Shown piece after piece: positions 24,776-33,595 of a stretch of 64,000 bases of DNA. The stretch's first letter is position 1. Each line of letters opens with the position of its first letter. The translations under genes and the position numbers were made by a program. Source of the stretch: a virus; the IMG/VR virus record IMGVR_UViG_3300009506_000001, positions 1 through 64,000 of that record. One strand, given 5' to 3'. Under the pieces are notes generated by a model. The model was not told where the DNA came from and made no database searches. It saw only the letters and a list, made by a program, of their open reading frames with translations.

Positions 24776-27700
24776 ATGCGAGTATTTGAGTTCTACACAG
24801 CGAACACCCTTGAGATGATCATCGAAGCAAACGTCATGAACGTCAAGGACGAGTATCAGGGTACCAGCATCCACAATTTTCTGAACAATTATGTAGATAG
24901 CTTCCGTACCAAAGAAGCAAAGCAGATGTGGTTGAAGAAACTCGCTAAGTTGTTTATCAATGACAACCGATACCTCAACGTTGTTCGTGACCTCCCTGCT
25001 GATGCACCAGAGTGGGCTCAGAAAGCGGCTGCTACCGGAGATCTCTTCTATTTCCAGCCTACACCTGAACTTAAAGATCACATGGATCACCTTTCTCACT
25101 ACGTCGCCGGTCTTGAAGCCGACATGACAGGCAACAATCCTGATGCCAAGGCATATGCCAATCGTGAATTCCAGGGCTTCATGAAAGCTGAAAATCTTGA
25201 GACTCTCGTCAAGAAATCCAACGAATACTTCAAGCGCGGTTCCAAAAAGGCTGGTCGTGATATCGAAGGTATGACTAAGCTCATGGATGTTGATGGTGGG
25301 TTCTCGTGGTGGAAGCTTGACACACAGGCCGCATATGCTCGTGAAGGTAAAGCTCTACAGAACTGTATTGGCTCACACTGGACAAAAGCCAAAACAGATC
25401 AGGGTGGCTACTCAATTGTTGTTATGAAGAACCACAACATGGAGTCTGTTGTTGCAGCTCGCATTAGTAACAAAAGTAATGCTCTTGATGAAATGAAAGG
25501 TAAGAATAATAAGCCACCTATTCCAAAATATATGCCTGGTGTCCAGGCACTGATGAACAAATTTAAGCTTGATGCTAATCGTGGTGCTCTATATGATATC
25601 AAGCGAGCTGGTTACTACTACCAAGACCAAAAGCTGTACACAAAGGCACAGGCCGCTCGTGATCTTGTCCAGGCAAACCCAATTACAAAGATTAGCAATC
25701 GCCTGACAATGAATGAGATCACCAGCTCCAACCAGGAGCTATTAAAAGATCTTTATGGAACAAACTACAGCCAGTACCGCAATTACAGCCCAGAAGAAAT
25801 TGGTAAAGTATATGATGTTCGTACAAAAGATAACATCCCTCTTCTCTCTGCTGTTGTTGTGCAAGGTGAGCTTACTCACCTTCAGCGTTATATTCAGCCT
25901 ACCATCAACCAAGGGGCAATGCATGAAGCTGCTGAGCAGAGCATGAAAGACACAACTGCTCGTCAGTTCTTGTCGGCTCTAATGCGGATGGGTCTTGTTA
26001 AAACAGTTACACCTAAACTCCAGCGTGAAATTTTTTGGAATGACAAAATGGCGTACAATGCAGAGAAGGGTGACTTTGAAGAGACAAAGGCCGATGAAGA
26101 TGTTACAGTTGATAAGAAGCAGCACAGGTGGCAAGCGTACACGGGTAGCTCTGTTCGGGATCTTGCTAATTCCCTACGCCGTGAGCACGTATACACAAGT
26201 GATCAGGAGAAAGATAAAAAGGAAAGAGCCTTTCTTGATTCTGTAAATCGAATTTATGTTACAACAGCTGCTAAGGCAACAGGTGAGCAAGGCCGTGAGA
26301 CAGATAAGATTCTAGCTCTGGCCGTTAATCCAAAAGGTGAAACTGCCCCATATATCATTCGTGGTGCAGATGTGCATCGTGGCAAGACACTCTATGACCG
26401 TGATAACAATCTCGATGAGAAGACGCTGAATTCTATTATTGGTCTTGCCAATGCAAAGGACTTCAGCATACCTCGCACATTGCTTATCCGTCATGGTATT
26501 GGTAAAACAAAAGATGGACATTACTCCCGTGAAGTTCTAAGTGTTAAGCCAGAAAGTATGGCCGGTGACATTCCAGCCAAGAAATGGGACTTCACTAAGA
26601 TCCCCATTGAAGATCGTCTTGCTGCTGTTGTCCGTGCCATAACGGAAGACATCCGTTCAAACAAAGATCACTGGAACCCTGGTAAGACAGACGAGTTTGG
26701 TATTATGAAAGCTCTCCGTGAATTCACGACAGGGAGTACGTGGGGTGACTGGGAAGAAGCTGATTTCTATTGGGGAGACAAAGATACAAAGAAATGGCTT
26801 TCCGACCACTTTGCTGGTAAGATTCCTGATGGACTGATCAGTGTTGATATTGGTTATGGACATGACAAGAAACATGCCATCAACATGCTCACACATGGCA
26901 ACAAGATTATCCAGATCGATGATGATTCTAAGAACAACAACTGGCAGAAGTGGGATGATTTTGAAACTATCACTGAGCAGCTGAATAAATTTGCTAAGGC
27001 AAACCACTTGACCTTTGATCCGCAGTCTACCAACAAGTCGAAAGAGTTCAACGTTGACAAGCAAGGCCAAATCCGTCCCGAAGCTGCCCTCAAGAAGGAA
27101 CAGATTGAGCGACTACGATCTCAGGGTCGTTATGGCAAAGAAGGTGTTGATGAACTACCATTTGCAAATGGTGCCAAACTAAAGCGTATGGATCCGGAGC
27201 AACAGGGTAAGTGGCTGCGTCTTGGTATTGAGAAGAAAACAGCAGGTGAGGCATGGTACCTTGAAATGCCTGATGGTTCCACACCAGCCGCATTCTTTGT
27301 TAGTAAGGGCAAGGTTACACAGATGTACCATACCGCATCTCGAACTGAAACAGAGGCTCAGACCCAGCGTTTGGGAGCTCGTAGTAAAGTTGGTGTTACA
27401 CTTCCAACCGAACGTGGTCCTCGTAGAGCAGAACTGCCTTACATAAAGGCTGCAGCAGAAAAATTTGGTTGGCAGATGGGTCCACAAATGCAGTTTAGTG
27501 CTCGTAACCGTTTAACAAGTGTCCTACAAGATTATGATGCTCGTGGTACTCGCAATCGGTATTCTATCAAACCTACAACCGAACGCCCACTTGTTAATCT
27601 TGGACTGCTCAATGCTGAACGGCGCGGACGACATATGGTGACAATGTCCGTGTCCCATAAAGGTAAACAAGTGCTTCGACATATTGCTGCGGGAACGCCT

Positions 27701-28069
27701 GTTGATCTGACGGACCTTGTTACTGGGCAGCCTGTTAGTCCTGATTTCAATCTTCCAGAGAAGCCTGCACAGACTACACGCCGTGCAGCTGGTCCAAGAG
27801 CTCCTCGTCAGGCCACGGAAGGCGGTGGCACAAAATCACAGCGTGCTCTTACTAGGTACAATGAGATGACGGCTGAGAATGGACGTGCTCCATCCCGTAG
27901 TGAGTTTATGCAGGTGCTTATGGACGATCCATTCAACATGTCCAGTGCTGGTGCTCAGACATATTACTACAACGTCAAGAAGAAAGCACAGCAGGCTAAC
28001 GAAGGCGTTCGGGCAGGGCGTCCTTTGGGATTGTCCGATCTATTTGACGCTTACTTGAGGTCGAAATAA
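24776..28069 (+). CDS. Large PcfJ-like protein, possible internal head protein
   Basis: A 1097-residue protein, the longest plus-strand gene here. Near residues 180-230, AYAREGKALQNCIGSHW ... YSIVVMKNHNMESVVAARIS resembles the PcfJ-like domain (EGkaLhnCVG ... Y). The C-terminal 70 residues (RYNEMTAENGRAPSRSEFMQVL ... SAGAQTYYYNVKKKAQ) resemble a helical DNA-binding module seen at the ends of various phage proteins. The N-terminus (MRVFEFYTANTLEMIIEANV) carries an I-x-E followed by Ala, the type of site cut by the T4 head protease. This and the late promoter suggest a protein packaged in the head and injected, analogous in role to T4 Alt. That role is inference. Confidence 0.6.
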   Translation: MRVFEFYTANTLEMIIEANVMNVKDEYQGTSIHNFLNNYVDSFRTKEAKQMWLKKLAKLFINDNRYLNVVRDLPADAPEWAQKAAATGDLFYFQPTPELKDHMDHLSHYVAGLEADMTGNNPDAKAYANREFQGFMKAENLETLVKKSNEYFKRGSKKAGRDIEGMTKLMDVDGGFSWWKLDTQAAYAREGKALQNCIGSHWTKAKTDQGGYSIVVMKNHNMESVVAARISNKSNALDEMKGKNNKPPIPKYMPGVQALMNKFKLDANRGALYDIKRAGYYYQDQKLYTKAQAARDLVQANPITKISNRLTMNEITSSNQELLKDLYGTNYSQYRNYSPEEIGKVYDVRTKDNIPLLSAVVVQGELTHLQRYIQPTINQGAMHEAAEQSMKDTTARQFLSALMRMGLVKTVTPKLQREIFWNDKMAYNAEKGDFEETKADEDVTVDKKQHRWQAYTGSSVRDLANSLRREHVYTSDQEKDKKERAFLDSVNRIYVTTAAKATGEQGRETDKILALAVNPKGETAPYIIRGADVHRGKTLYDRDNNLDEKTLNSIIGLANAKDFSIPRTLLIRHGIGKTKDGHYSREVLSVKPESMAGDIPAKKWDFTKIPIEDRLAAVVRAITEDIRSNKDHWNPGKTDEFGIMKALREFTTGSTWGDWEEADFYWGDKDTKKWLSDHFAGKIPDGLISVDIGYGHDKKHAINMLTHGNKIIQIDDDSKNNNWQKWDDFETITEQLNKFAKANHLTFDPQSTNKSKEFNVDKQGQIRPEAALKKEQIERLRSQGRYGKEGVDELPFANGAKLKRMDPEQQGKWLRLGIEKKTAGEAWYLEMPDGSTPAAFFVSKGKVTQMYHTASRTETEAQTQRLGARSKVGVTLPTERGPRRAELPYIKAAAEKFGWQMGPQMQFSARNRLTSVLQDYDARGTRNRYSIKPTTERPLVNLGLLNAERRGRHMVTMSVSHKGKQVLRHIAAGTPVDLTDLVTGQPVSPDFNLPEKPAQTTRRAAGPRAPRQATEGGGTKSQRALTRYNEMTAENGRAPSRSEFMQVLMDDPFNMSSAGAQTYYYNVKKKAQQANEGVRAGRPLGLSDLFDAYLRSK

Positions 28070-28071
28070 GA

Positions 28072-28091
28072 GAAGGGCCTTTCGGCCCTTC
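28072..28091. terminator. Hairpin terminator between convergent genes
   Basis: GAAGGGCC (28072-28079), loop TTTC, GGCCCTTC (28084-28091). It lies between the ends of two convergent genes and may stop transcription both ways; the U-tracts are weak. Confidence 0.7.
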
Positions 28092-28092
28092 G

Positions 28093-29262
28093 TTATAGGT
28101 TAGAGTCAAGCACCCACACGTTGTCCACTTCGCCAAACTCTGGCAGCTGAACAGCCATGTAGTGCTGCCTTACAGCAGCTTCTGGCACAGACTTGTCGTC
28201 ACGAGAAGACTGGCGACGAAGCACTTCTGCCAAAGGAATTGGCATCATTACCGCAATTACAAAGTAACCGTGCTTACGAGCCTCGTCAATGAAGAACCGA
28301 CGACGCTTCTTGGACAAGTTTGTGTTGTCCACAACCACGTCCTTGCCAGTCTTTATCAGCTCAACAAAGTGCTTGTTAGCTTTGTTGTTGAACGCACCGT
28401 CCTTGATCTGTCGCTCGTATGCCAAACGATACATTTCCTTTGAAGTCATCTGGCCGTATGCCAACTGCTGGTACTCAGCGTCGGTGCAATACCAATCCAA
28501 ACGGAGATCGTCCCACGAGAACTTCTCCACATCTGAAAGTGTACTCATGAACGTGGACTTGCCCGTACCGGATGCACCGATTGGCATGTACAGAACTGGC
28601 TGCGATAACTCACGTTCACGCTTCCGCTCGGCGTTCATAACATTCTCGACGAGATCGTTGAATCCCTCGATCCAGCTATGAACTTTCGCACGCTTCTCAA
28701 CGTAGTCATCGCTCATGCGACCGTACGTATCGGCAAGCAGCATGTTCGTGAAAGCGGTTGGACCGTCTTCATCAAACAGTTCCAAAGCCGTCAGTGCGAT
28801 GTTGTGCAGCTTGTCGGCTTTCTTGATTCCCCATGGCAGGTGCTTCTCGATTATCCAACCAACACGATAGATGTCGGAGGATGTGAACTCGAAGCGTTCC
28901 ACCAAGTCGGAAAAGTTGGTTGCTGCCCAGTCCTCCCACAGACGAGCGGAGATCTGCTCATGACCACCGAATGACTTGTAGTGGCCACGCTCTGGCTTGT
29001 ACTTGATCCCGTTCTGTTCGCAGGCTGCAGGCTTTCCTACATCGTGAAATGCACAGGCCAAAGCACCCAGCAAGTCTGCCCACTTCCACTCCTTTGGAGC
29101 GAAAGTCATGTAGCTAGACACCACCATATCAGTGTGAGTAGCGATGTTTCGCTCACGGTGCCATGGAGACTCCTCCGCAATATTGGCCATGTTACGGTAA
29201 AGTGGAGTGAGCTGGAACTCGTTGAAATACCAATACAAAAATCTGGAACGGAAATCCATCAT
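28093..29262 (-). CDS. HD-Pnk: HD phosphohydrolase fused to 5'-polynucleotide kinase
   Basis: A 389-residue two-domain enzyme. Residues about 30-210 are an HD domain (HRERNIATHTDMVV, then ACAFHDVGKP with the HD pair). Residues about 225-389 are a P-loop kinase with GASGTGKST, a lid, and the DNTNLSKKRRRFFIDEA motif of polynucleotide kinases. The same domain order is described in bacterial HD-Pnk end-healing enzymes, where HD removes a 2',3'-cyclic or 3' phosphate and the kinase phosphorylates the 5'-OH. T4 Pnk instead pairs its kinase with a HAD phosphatase. It would heal cut RNA, for example tRNA cut by host nucleases. No ligase is in this window. It has a sigma70-type promoter. Confidence 0.85.
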   Translation of the reverse strand: MMDFRSRFLYWYFNEFQLTPLYRNMANIAEESPWHRERNIATHTDMVVSSYMTFAPKEWKWADLLGALACAFHDVGKPAACEQNGIKYKPERGHYKSFGGHEQISARLWEDWAATNFSDLVERFEFTSSDIYRVGWIIEKHLPWGIKKADKLHNIALTALELFDEDGPTAFTNMLLADTYGRMSDDYVEKRAKVHSWIEGFNDLVENVMNAERKRERELSQPVLYMPIGASGTGKSTFMSTLSDVEKFSWDDLRLDWYCTDAEYQQLAYGQMTSKEMYRLAYERQIKDGAFNNKANKHFVELIKTGKDVVVDNTNLSKKRRRFFIDEARKHGYFVIAVMMPIPLAEVLRRQSSRDDKSVPEAAVRQHYMAVQLPEFGEVDNVWVLDSNL

Positions 29263-29285
29263 TGAATCCTCTTTTAACAGCTTGC

Positions 29286-29314
29286 ATTATCTGAAATTTT
29301 GGGGTAAAAGTCAA
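29286..29314 (-). promoter_or_regulatory. Sigma70-type promoter for HD-Pnk
   Basis: Minus strand TTGACT (29309-29314), 17-bp spacer, GATAAT (29286-29291). The -35 hexamer overlaps the very end of the terminase gene; the ATG is at 29262. Confidence 0.7.
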
Positions 29315-30867
29315 CCGAAAACCATTGGCATTGGGTCGTCGTCTTCAGGGTTAGACGATCCTTGGCCGTTGTTGTCAAACCAGTTGTCTTCTTTGAATGC
29401 ATATAGTTTGTTGTATGCATTTTGGTCATAGGATGAAATCTCTTCCAATATACGCATAATGATCAATATGGCCGAGATGCTGTCATCTGTGCCACCAATC
29501 TGGGCGGCGTAGGAACCAGACTTACGAACGTACATTTTCAACTCTTTCAGTGTCATAACAGAGTTGAGTTTTAGGTTTCCTTTCTCAACCATCTCCTTAA
29601 AGTTGACACAAGCACGCATTTTGGACTTAGCTGTGGTCGTCATGCCACGACGAGTTGCTCCTGGCTCAGAAACAAATTCGGCTGTTTCGATTGGCTGCTC
29701 ATCGGCTTCATACAATGATATAATACCTTCGCCAACACCATTATTCTCAACTGAGAAGTACACTTGTCCACCTTCCTTCTCTATGTAACGAATGACATTC
29801 TTTAAGACATTGTAGACGTGTGGAGGCGACATGGAGTTCGAGCGGAACTCAGCGACCTGTTCCATATTTGGAAACTGGAAGACAGTGATGACACTAAAGT
29901 CTTCACCGGAACCCGTAGACGGATCGACCCCCACCAAGTAAGTAGACTCACTTTCAATCTTCTTCCAAAAGTGAACCTCACGTAGATCAAACTTAGGTGG
30001 CAGGTTGTCTGCCAGTTCAAATCTCTTAGATTCGTTTGCAAGCCATATCGAGTCAAGCAAGAGAGCATCGGACGACAGGAAGATGCACTCGAACTCCTGC
30101 TCCCACTTTCTCTGCCCAAACTTACCGATCATTGCTTCCTTGAATGCCTCATCACGGCCAGGTGGAGCATCCCACTTAACCCACTTCGAATGGAAACCGT
30201 TGACACCAATTTCAGCACCTCGCCAAAGCTGTGCAAAGAGATTCATATCACCATTTGGTGTAGAGGTAATAATACAGTCACCACCTGTAGACAAGGTAGG
30301 TGCGATAGCGGCCCAGAACTCTTCCGCAATGTTAGGAGCAACGAAAGCAAACTCGTCAAGATATAGGAGGGAGATGGACATGCCTCGACCAGAGTCTTCT
30401 GACGTTGCTGTTGATTCTATTCTTGATCCGTTATCAAAGCCAACGCTGTGTTTGTTCCATCCATCATCGACAACACCAGGCTTTAACCACATTGGTAAGT
30501 GCTCATATGCGTAACGAATACGAGCAATCATTTCTTTAGCACCTTTCTCTTTGTTGGATGCTATAAGGATCGTCTTATCAAAATTGAAGATTGAGTACCA
30601 AAGGAGGTACGCAGAGGCAGTTGTTGATTTACCAGTCTGTCGAGCGGAAAGGATGATGTTATCTCTGTTCTTCCAGTACATCGTTATCAGCTCACGCTGA
30701 TACTCATATAGCTCAAAGTGAACAGCACCTTTCGTTGGATGAACGATCTTTACATACTTCTCGATGAAGTATAGAGGATTCTCCATACACTTCTCAAACT
30801 CGAGAACCTGTTCAGGAGTGAATTCCGTTTCTTCGTGGGCCTTCTTGATAAACCTATTCTTTGCCAT
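29311..30867 (-). CDS. 17: Terminase large subunit (gp17)
   Basis: A 518-residue packaging motor. Adenine-binding and Walker A (NIILSARQTGKST, near residue 75), Walker B with catalytic Glu (ISLLYLDEFAFV, near 170), the coupling motif (TPNGDMNLFAQLW), and the RNase H-like nuclease (YLVGVDPSTGSGEDFS near 318; further Asp later in GTDDS) are all present. T4 gp17 is 610 residues, so this is a shorter cyanophage-like form. It cuts concatemeric DNA and drives it into the prohead through gp20. The ATG has no SD, and the late-type element TCTAAATA lies only eight bases upstream. Confidence 0.95.
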   Translation of the reverse strand: MAKNRFIKKAHEETEFTPEQVLEFEKCMENPLYFIEKYVKIVHPTKGAVHFELYEYQRELITMYWKNRDNIILSARQTGKSTTASAYLLWYSIFNFDKTILIASNKEKGAKEMIARIRYAYEHLPMWLKPGVVDDGWNKHSVGFDNGSRIESTATSEDSGRGMSISLLYLDEFAFVAPNIAEEFWAAIAPTLSTGGDCIITSTPNGDMNLFAQLWRGAEIGVNGFHSKWVKWDAPPGRDEAFKEAMIGKFGQRKWEQEFECIFLSSDALLLDSIWLANESKRFELADNLPPKFDLREVHFWKKIESESTYLVGVDPSTGSGEDFSVITVFQFPNMEQVAEFRSNSMSPPHVYNVLKNVIRYIEKEGGQVYFSVENNGVGEGIISLYEADEQPIETAEFVSEPGATRRGMTTTAKSKMRACVNFKEMVEKGNLKLNSVMTLKELKMYVRKSGSYAAQIGGTDDSISAILIIMRILEEISSYDQNAYNKLYAFKEDNWFDNNGQGSSNPEDDDPMPMVFG

Positions 30868-30875
30868 AACACGAC

Positions 30876-30883
30876 TATTTAGA
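30876..30883 (-). promoter_or_regulatory. Possible late promoter element TCTAAATA at the gp17 start
   Basis: Minus strand, one mismatch to consensus, eight bases before the gp17 ATG. A start at the usual distance would leave a three-base leader. Confidence 0.45.
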
Positions 30884-30907
30884 CAGCGTTATGAATAGGG
30901 TTACCAA

Positions 30908-31348
30908 TTACTTCTTGCTTTCCAGCATTTTCATTAGCTGGTTTCGGTCCATAACAATGTTCTCTCTTGCTTGAGACGGATCGGAAGTCATGGCTTTGAC
31001 AACCAACTTATCCTTGTTGGCTTTCACGTTGGCTTTGGAATTGACAGCATTCAGGGCGGCTGTTAGGAACTGGACTGCAACCTCAGCGTTTCGGGCAGCG
31101 TACTTGCCTTCTACTTCTTCACAGACGCCTGTCTGAACCTCAAACTGGGTCATAGCACTTTCGTAGATTTCCTGGAGCTGGTCTTCGATTTCGGCGTCTT
31201 TCTCGTCGTACACACCTTCTATTTTGACTGCTTCCACAGGTACAGCTGGTTCAACAAAATCAACCATTGTTGTTCCTGGCTCTATATCTAGAACCTCCTC
31301 AAGTGGATGTTCCTTTGCCTTTTCCGTCTTTTTTATTTGTCTAGCCAT
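30908..31348 (-). CDS. 16: Terminase small subunit (gp16)
   Basis: A 146-residue acidic protein directly before the large subunit, as in T4 (gp16, 164 residues). It has a central helical stretch (about 50-100; KDAEIEDQLQEIYESAMTQF) that would form the coiled-coil core of the ring, then EVAVQFLTAALNAVNSKANVK, and a C-terminal end with SDPSQARENIVMDRNQLMKML. Small terminase rings recognise viral DNA and stimulate gp17. AGGTGA precedes the ATG. Confidence 0.8.
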   Translation of the reverse strand: MARQIKKTEKAKEHPLEEVLDIEPGTTMVDFVEPAVPVEAVKIEGVYDEKDAEIEDQLQEIYESAMTQFEVQTGVCEEVEGKYAARNAEVAVQFLTAALNAVNSKANVKANKDKLVVKAMTSDPSQARENIVMDRNQLMKMLESKK

Positions 31349-31352
31349 AATG

Positions 31353-31790
31353 TCACCTGAATATTTCCCTTTCTGTTAGGACCCTAAACTTCATCCCATA
31401 TTTATCACAGAATTGTTGTGCGGCTTGCCACTTTGCCATGTTTACGGCGTACTGCACATCTTCATAAAGTCGGTTCTTTGAGTTGCGAGAACGAGAGCGT
31501 TTGGTTTGGCTATGTGGCTTGACTTCCCAGACTTCCTGTATCTGTTGTCCAGCCTTGTTACGAAAAAGGACCCAGTAGTCCGGAAAGTACCTGTGTACAC
31601 GGTTGTCTGTTGGTTTCAGGTAGGGAATAACCAGCTCTTCAGACGACCACTTCAGAATGTTGGGATTGTTATCCAGGAACTGGTGTGTTTTCAGTTCCCA
31701 TGAGGACATATAGCGAATCTTCATTGGATCGCCAACGTACTTTTCTGGATGTTTTAGTTGATACCAACCTTGCCGAAATCTAGAAGCCAT
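31353..31790 (-). CDS. 4: Head completion nuclease-fold protein (gp4)
   Basis: A 145-residue protein with a TnsA/restriction-type nuclease layout: SRFRQGWYQLKHPEKYVG, YMSSWELKTHQFLD, then HRYFPDYWV and EVWEVKPHSQTKRSR, where the Asp and the Glu-x-Lys form the expected catalytic set. T4 gp4 (150 residues) is a head completion protein of this fold. It is encoded between the tail-tube genes and terminase. No usable SD; the AUG is placed where the late start from TCTAAATA (31796-31803) should fall. Confidence 0.85.
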   Translation of the reverse strand: MASRFRQGWYQLKHPEKYVGDPMKIRYMSSWELKTHQFLDNNPNILKWSSEELVIPYLKPTDNRVHRYFPDYWVLFRNKAGQQIQEVWEVKPHSQTKRSRSRNSKNRLYEDVQYAVNMAKWQAAQQFCDKYGMKFRVLTEREIFR

Positions 31791-31795
31791 GCCCC

Positions 31796-31803
31796 TATTT
31801 AGA
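31796..31803 (-). promoter_or_regulatory. Possible late promoter element TCTAAATA at the gp4 start
   Basis: Minus strand. Five bases separate the element from the ATG, so the predicted +1 is the A of the ATG. It lies at the junction with the upstream gene's stop. Confidence 0.5.
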
Positions 31804-32827
31804 AGCTAAATGGTCCGGCGTTCACAACTGGACCATCAACCTTAATTGGATATGCTGGTGGCAGATCAAGTGAATTGACAGACTCTTCGGTAAATGCACC
31901 CTTATAGCTGATCTCGAATGCGTCATATACAAACGTGCCCTCAACTGTGGAAGGACCACTCTGCTCCCAATCCAACTCATTGAAACGAATCTCAGTGAAC
32001 TTTGGATTTCGATATGTGTAGATGACTGCTTTCTTACCAAACTCTATAATGTGCATCACTTGTATAGATTTAAGGATCTGAATGTTGCCAAGATCAGAAC
32101 TGGATGGTAGGACTCCGGTCCCTGCTGCATAATCCAGTCCAGGTTGGTTTGTGTTAATTCCACCTGTTGCTCGATCTGGAGTTCTCAGATCCTCTGTTAG
32201 AAGAGATGCTGTTTCGGCAGCGTTCCAATCCATTCCAGATTCTTCATATTCGCTTGCATAAGCATCTTCCATAATGTTTGTGATAGGACTCATCAAACGG
32301 ATGTACGTATTCCACCAGCTTCCTGTTGCATCTTTCAAGTCGTCATACATTGTGATGGTTGCAGGTTGAAATTCAGAGCGTCGAAGAACCTGAGTACGGT
32401 AATTGTACATATTGACTTCTTCATATTGGTAATTCATATTGGGGCGGGTCGCCTGTTTCACAAACCAATAAGGTGCACCATCAGGAAAAGCTGTGCCACC
32501 AAATAGTGTCTGGAAGTCCGGATACAACTCAAACTTCGTTGCAAACATGAACGGAAATTTTGGTGGCTGCAAGGCCGAGAAGAAACTTGCATAAGGTGTT
32601 GGGGGACAGCGAAGTTCATTTAGTGCACTTGAAAACTGCCCGGCTACAATATCACCACGCTTGAAAGCATTGACGCCACCTTCAATACGATCACCAATGT
32701 TCTCCAGCGTTTGCTGAACATTATCATAGTCACGACGAAGATCACGGGTACGGAAAGATGGGGATCGGCCACCCAAATTGGTACCTGTTGTTGTAAAACT
32801 TGTCAAACACATGCGTGGATCTGGCAT
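31799..32827 (-). CDS. Tail-tube-fold baseplate protein (gp54-like)
   Basis: A 342-residue protein. The N-terminal 75 residues include a helical segment (YDNVQQTLENIGDRIEGGVNAFKRGD). The rest follows the tail-tube pattern: KFPFMFATKFELYPD, YEEVNMYNYRTQVLRRSEFQPATITMYDD, then IIEFGKKAVIYTYRNPKFTEIRFNELDWEQSGPSTVEGTF in outline. This matches the tube initiator gp54 of T4 (320 residues), which sits on the baseplate and starts gp19 polymerisation; a second gp19-type tube protein is the alternative. It follows gp19 and has its own late element. Confidence 0.7.
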   Translation of the reverse strand: MPDPRMCLTSFTTTGTNLGGRSPSFRTRDLRRDYDNVQQTLENIGDRIEGGVNAFKRGDIVAGQFSSALNELRCPPTPYASFFSALQPPKFPFMFATKFELYPDFQTLFGGTAFPDGAPYWFVKQATRPNMNYQYEEVNMYNYRTQVLRRSEFQPATITMYDDLKDATGSWWNTYIRLMSPITNIMEDAYASEYEESGMDWNAAETASLLTEDLRTPDRATGGINTNQPGLDYAAGTGVLPSSSDLGNIQILKSIQVMHIIEFGKKAVIYTYRNPKFTEIRFNELDWEQSGPSTVEGTFVYDAFEISYKGAFTEESVNSLDLPPAYPIKVDGPVVNAGPFSF

Positions 32828-32848
32828 ACTATCTCCTTATTGTGGGAG

Positions 32849-32856
32849 TATTTATG
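32849..32856 (-). promoter_or_regulatory. T4-type late promoter element CATAAATA
   Basis: Minus strand, 22 bases above the ATG at 32827. A weak CTCC/GGAG pairing with the SD (4 bp) resembles the stronger hairpins at 7886 and 42360. Confidence 0.65.
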
Positions 32857-32870
32857 TTTGGGAACCAGGC

Positions 32871-32898
32871 AAAAAAGAGGGTGCTTTTGCACCCTCTT
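32871..32898 (-). terminator. Intrinsic terminator after the tail-tube gene
   Basis: AAGAGGGTGC (32875-32884), loop TTTT, GCACCCTCTT (32889-32898). On the minus strand it ends in six Ts. It lies 50 bases past the gp19 stop and just before the late element for the next gene. Confidence 0.85.
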
Positions 32899-32947
32899 AA
32901 CCACTTCCTGTGGAGCTTTCGTCCTTGATTACTTCCTCCGTGAAGTA

Positions 32948-33541
32948 TTAGTTGTTATCCTGGCCTGGACCACCTGTTGCAACACCCTGACCCTGATCAT
33001 ATCCACCAATCAACTGGCGAGCATGGTCGTAGCGAATCATCATTGTGATCTTCACAGGCTCACTTCCGGAGTAATCAAGTTCACCCCAATCTATGTTTTG
33101 TAGCCAGCAACCTTCAACGAACCACTGTTCAATAACGGTTTCGTTACCATCCAGCAGGTCAAGTGTTGTAACAAACTTGTAGAGAGAACCCTCACCACGT
33201 GCTGCCAACCACTGTCCTTCAGAACCAATCAACCACTGCTGTGCCTGCTCCTGATCCTGAATGACTCTTGATGCTGTACCCGTAACGTCATCTTCAACCG
33301 TTAGTGTCATTGGCTCAAAGTTGTGCTTACCAGCAACCCAAGCGACAGAATTGTAACGGTGTAGAGGAACTTCTTCAAAGTTCAATACTGGTCGTGTAAC
33401 AGTAACAGCCTGCATTGACAGTGGCTGGGAGTCAACACCTCCACCCATGTTACTGAACGTAACACGCCATCTGTTGTTTAGCTTTGGCTGTAGAATACCA
33501 TTACCAACGCCTGGGATTCCGATATCGTTTATAGTTGCCAT
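32948..33541 (-). CDS. 19: Tail tube protein (gp19)
   Basis: A 197-residue protein with the gp19 pattern: LNNRWRVTFSNMGG near residue 20, VTVTRPVLNFEEVPLHRYNSVAWVAGKH, LTVEDDVTG, and WGELDYSGSEPVKITMMIRYDHARQ near the end. Hexamer rings of this protein stack to form the inner tube of the contractile tail. T4 gp19 has 163 residues. Strong terminator below and late promoter above suggest it is a highly expressed single-gene unit. The last 15 residues are Gly-rich. Confidence 0.9.
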   Translation of the reverse strand: MATINDIGIPGVGNGILQPKLNNRWRVTFSNMGGGVDSQPLSMQAVTVTRPVLNFEEVPLHRYNSVAWVAGKHNFEPMTLTVEDDVTGTASRVIQDQEQAQQWLIGSEGQWLAARGEGSLYKFVTTLDLLDGNETVIEQWFVEGCWLQNIDWGELDYSGSEPVKITMMIRYDHARQLIGGYDQGQGVATGGPGQDNN

Positions 33542-33567
33542 GTCGTTTTTCCTTAAATGTTTAACAT

Positions 33568-33575
33568 TATTTATA
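33568..33575 (-). promoter_or_regulatory. T4-type late promoter element TATAAATA
   Basis: Exact consensus on the minus strand, 27 bases above the gp19 ATG. The SD is AAGGAA. Confidence 0.75.
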
Positions 33576-33595
33576 TTATCAGCGTTATCTCTCTA

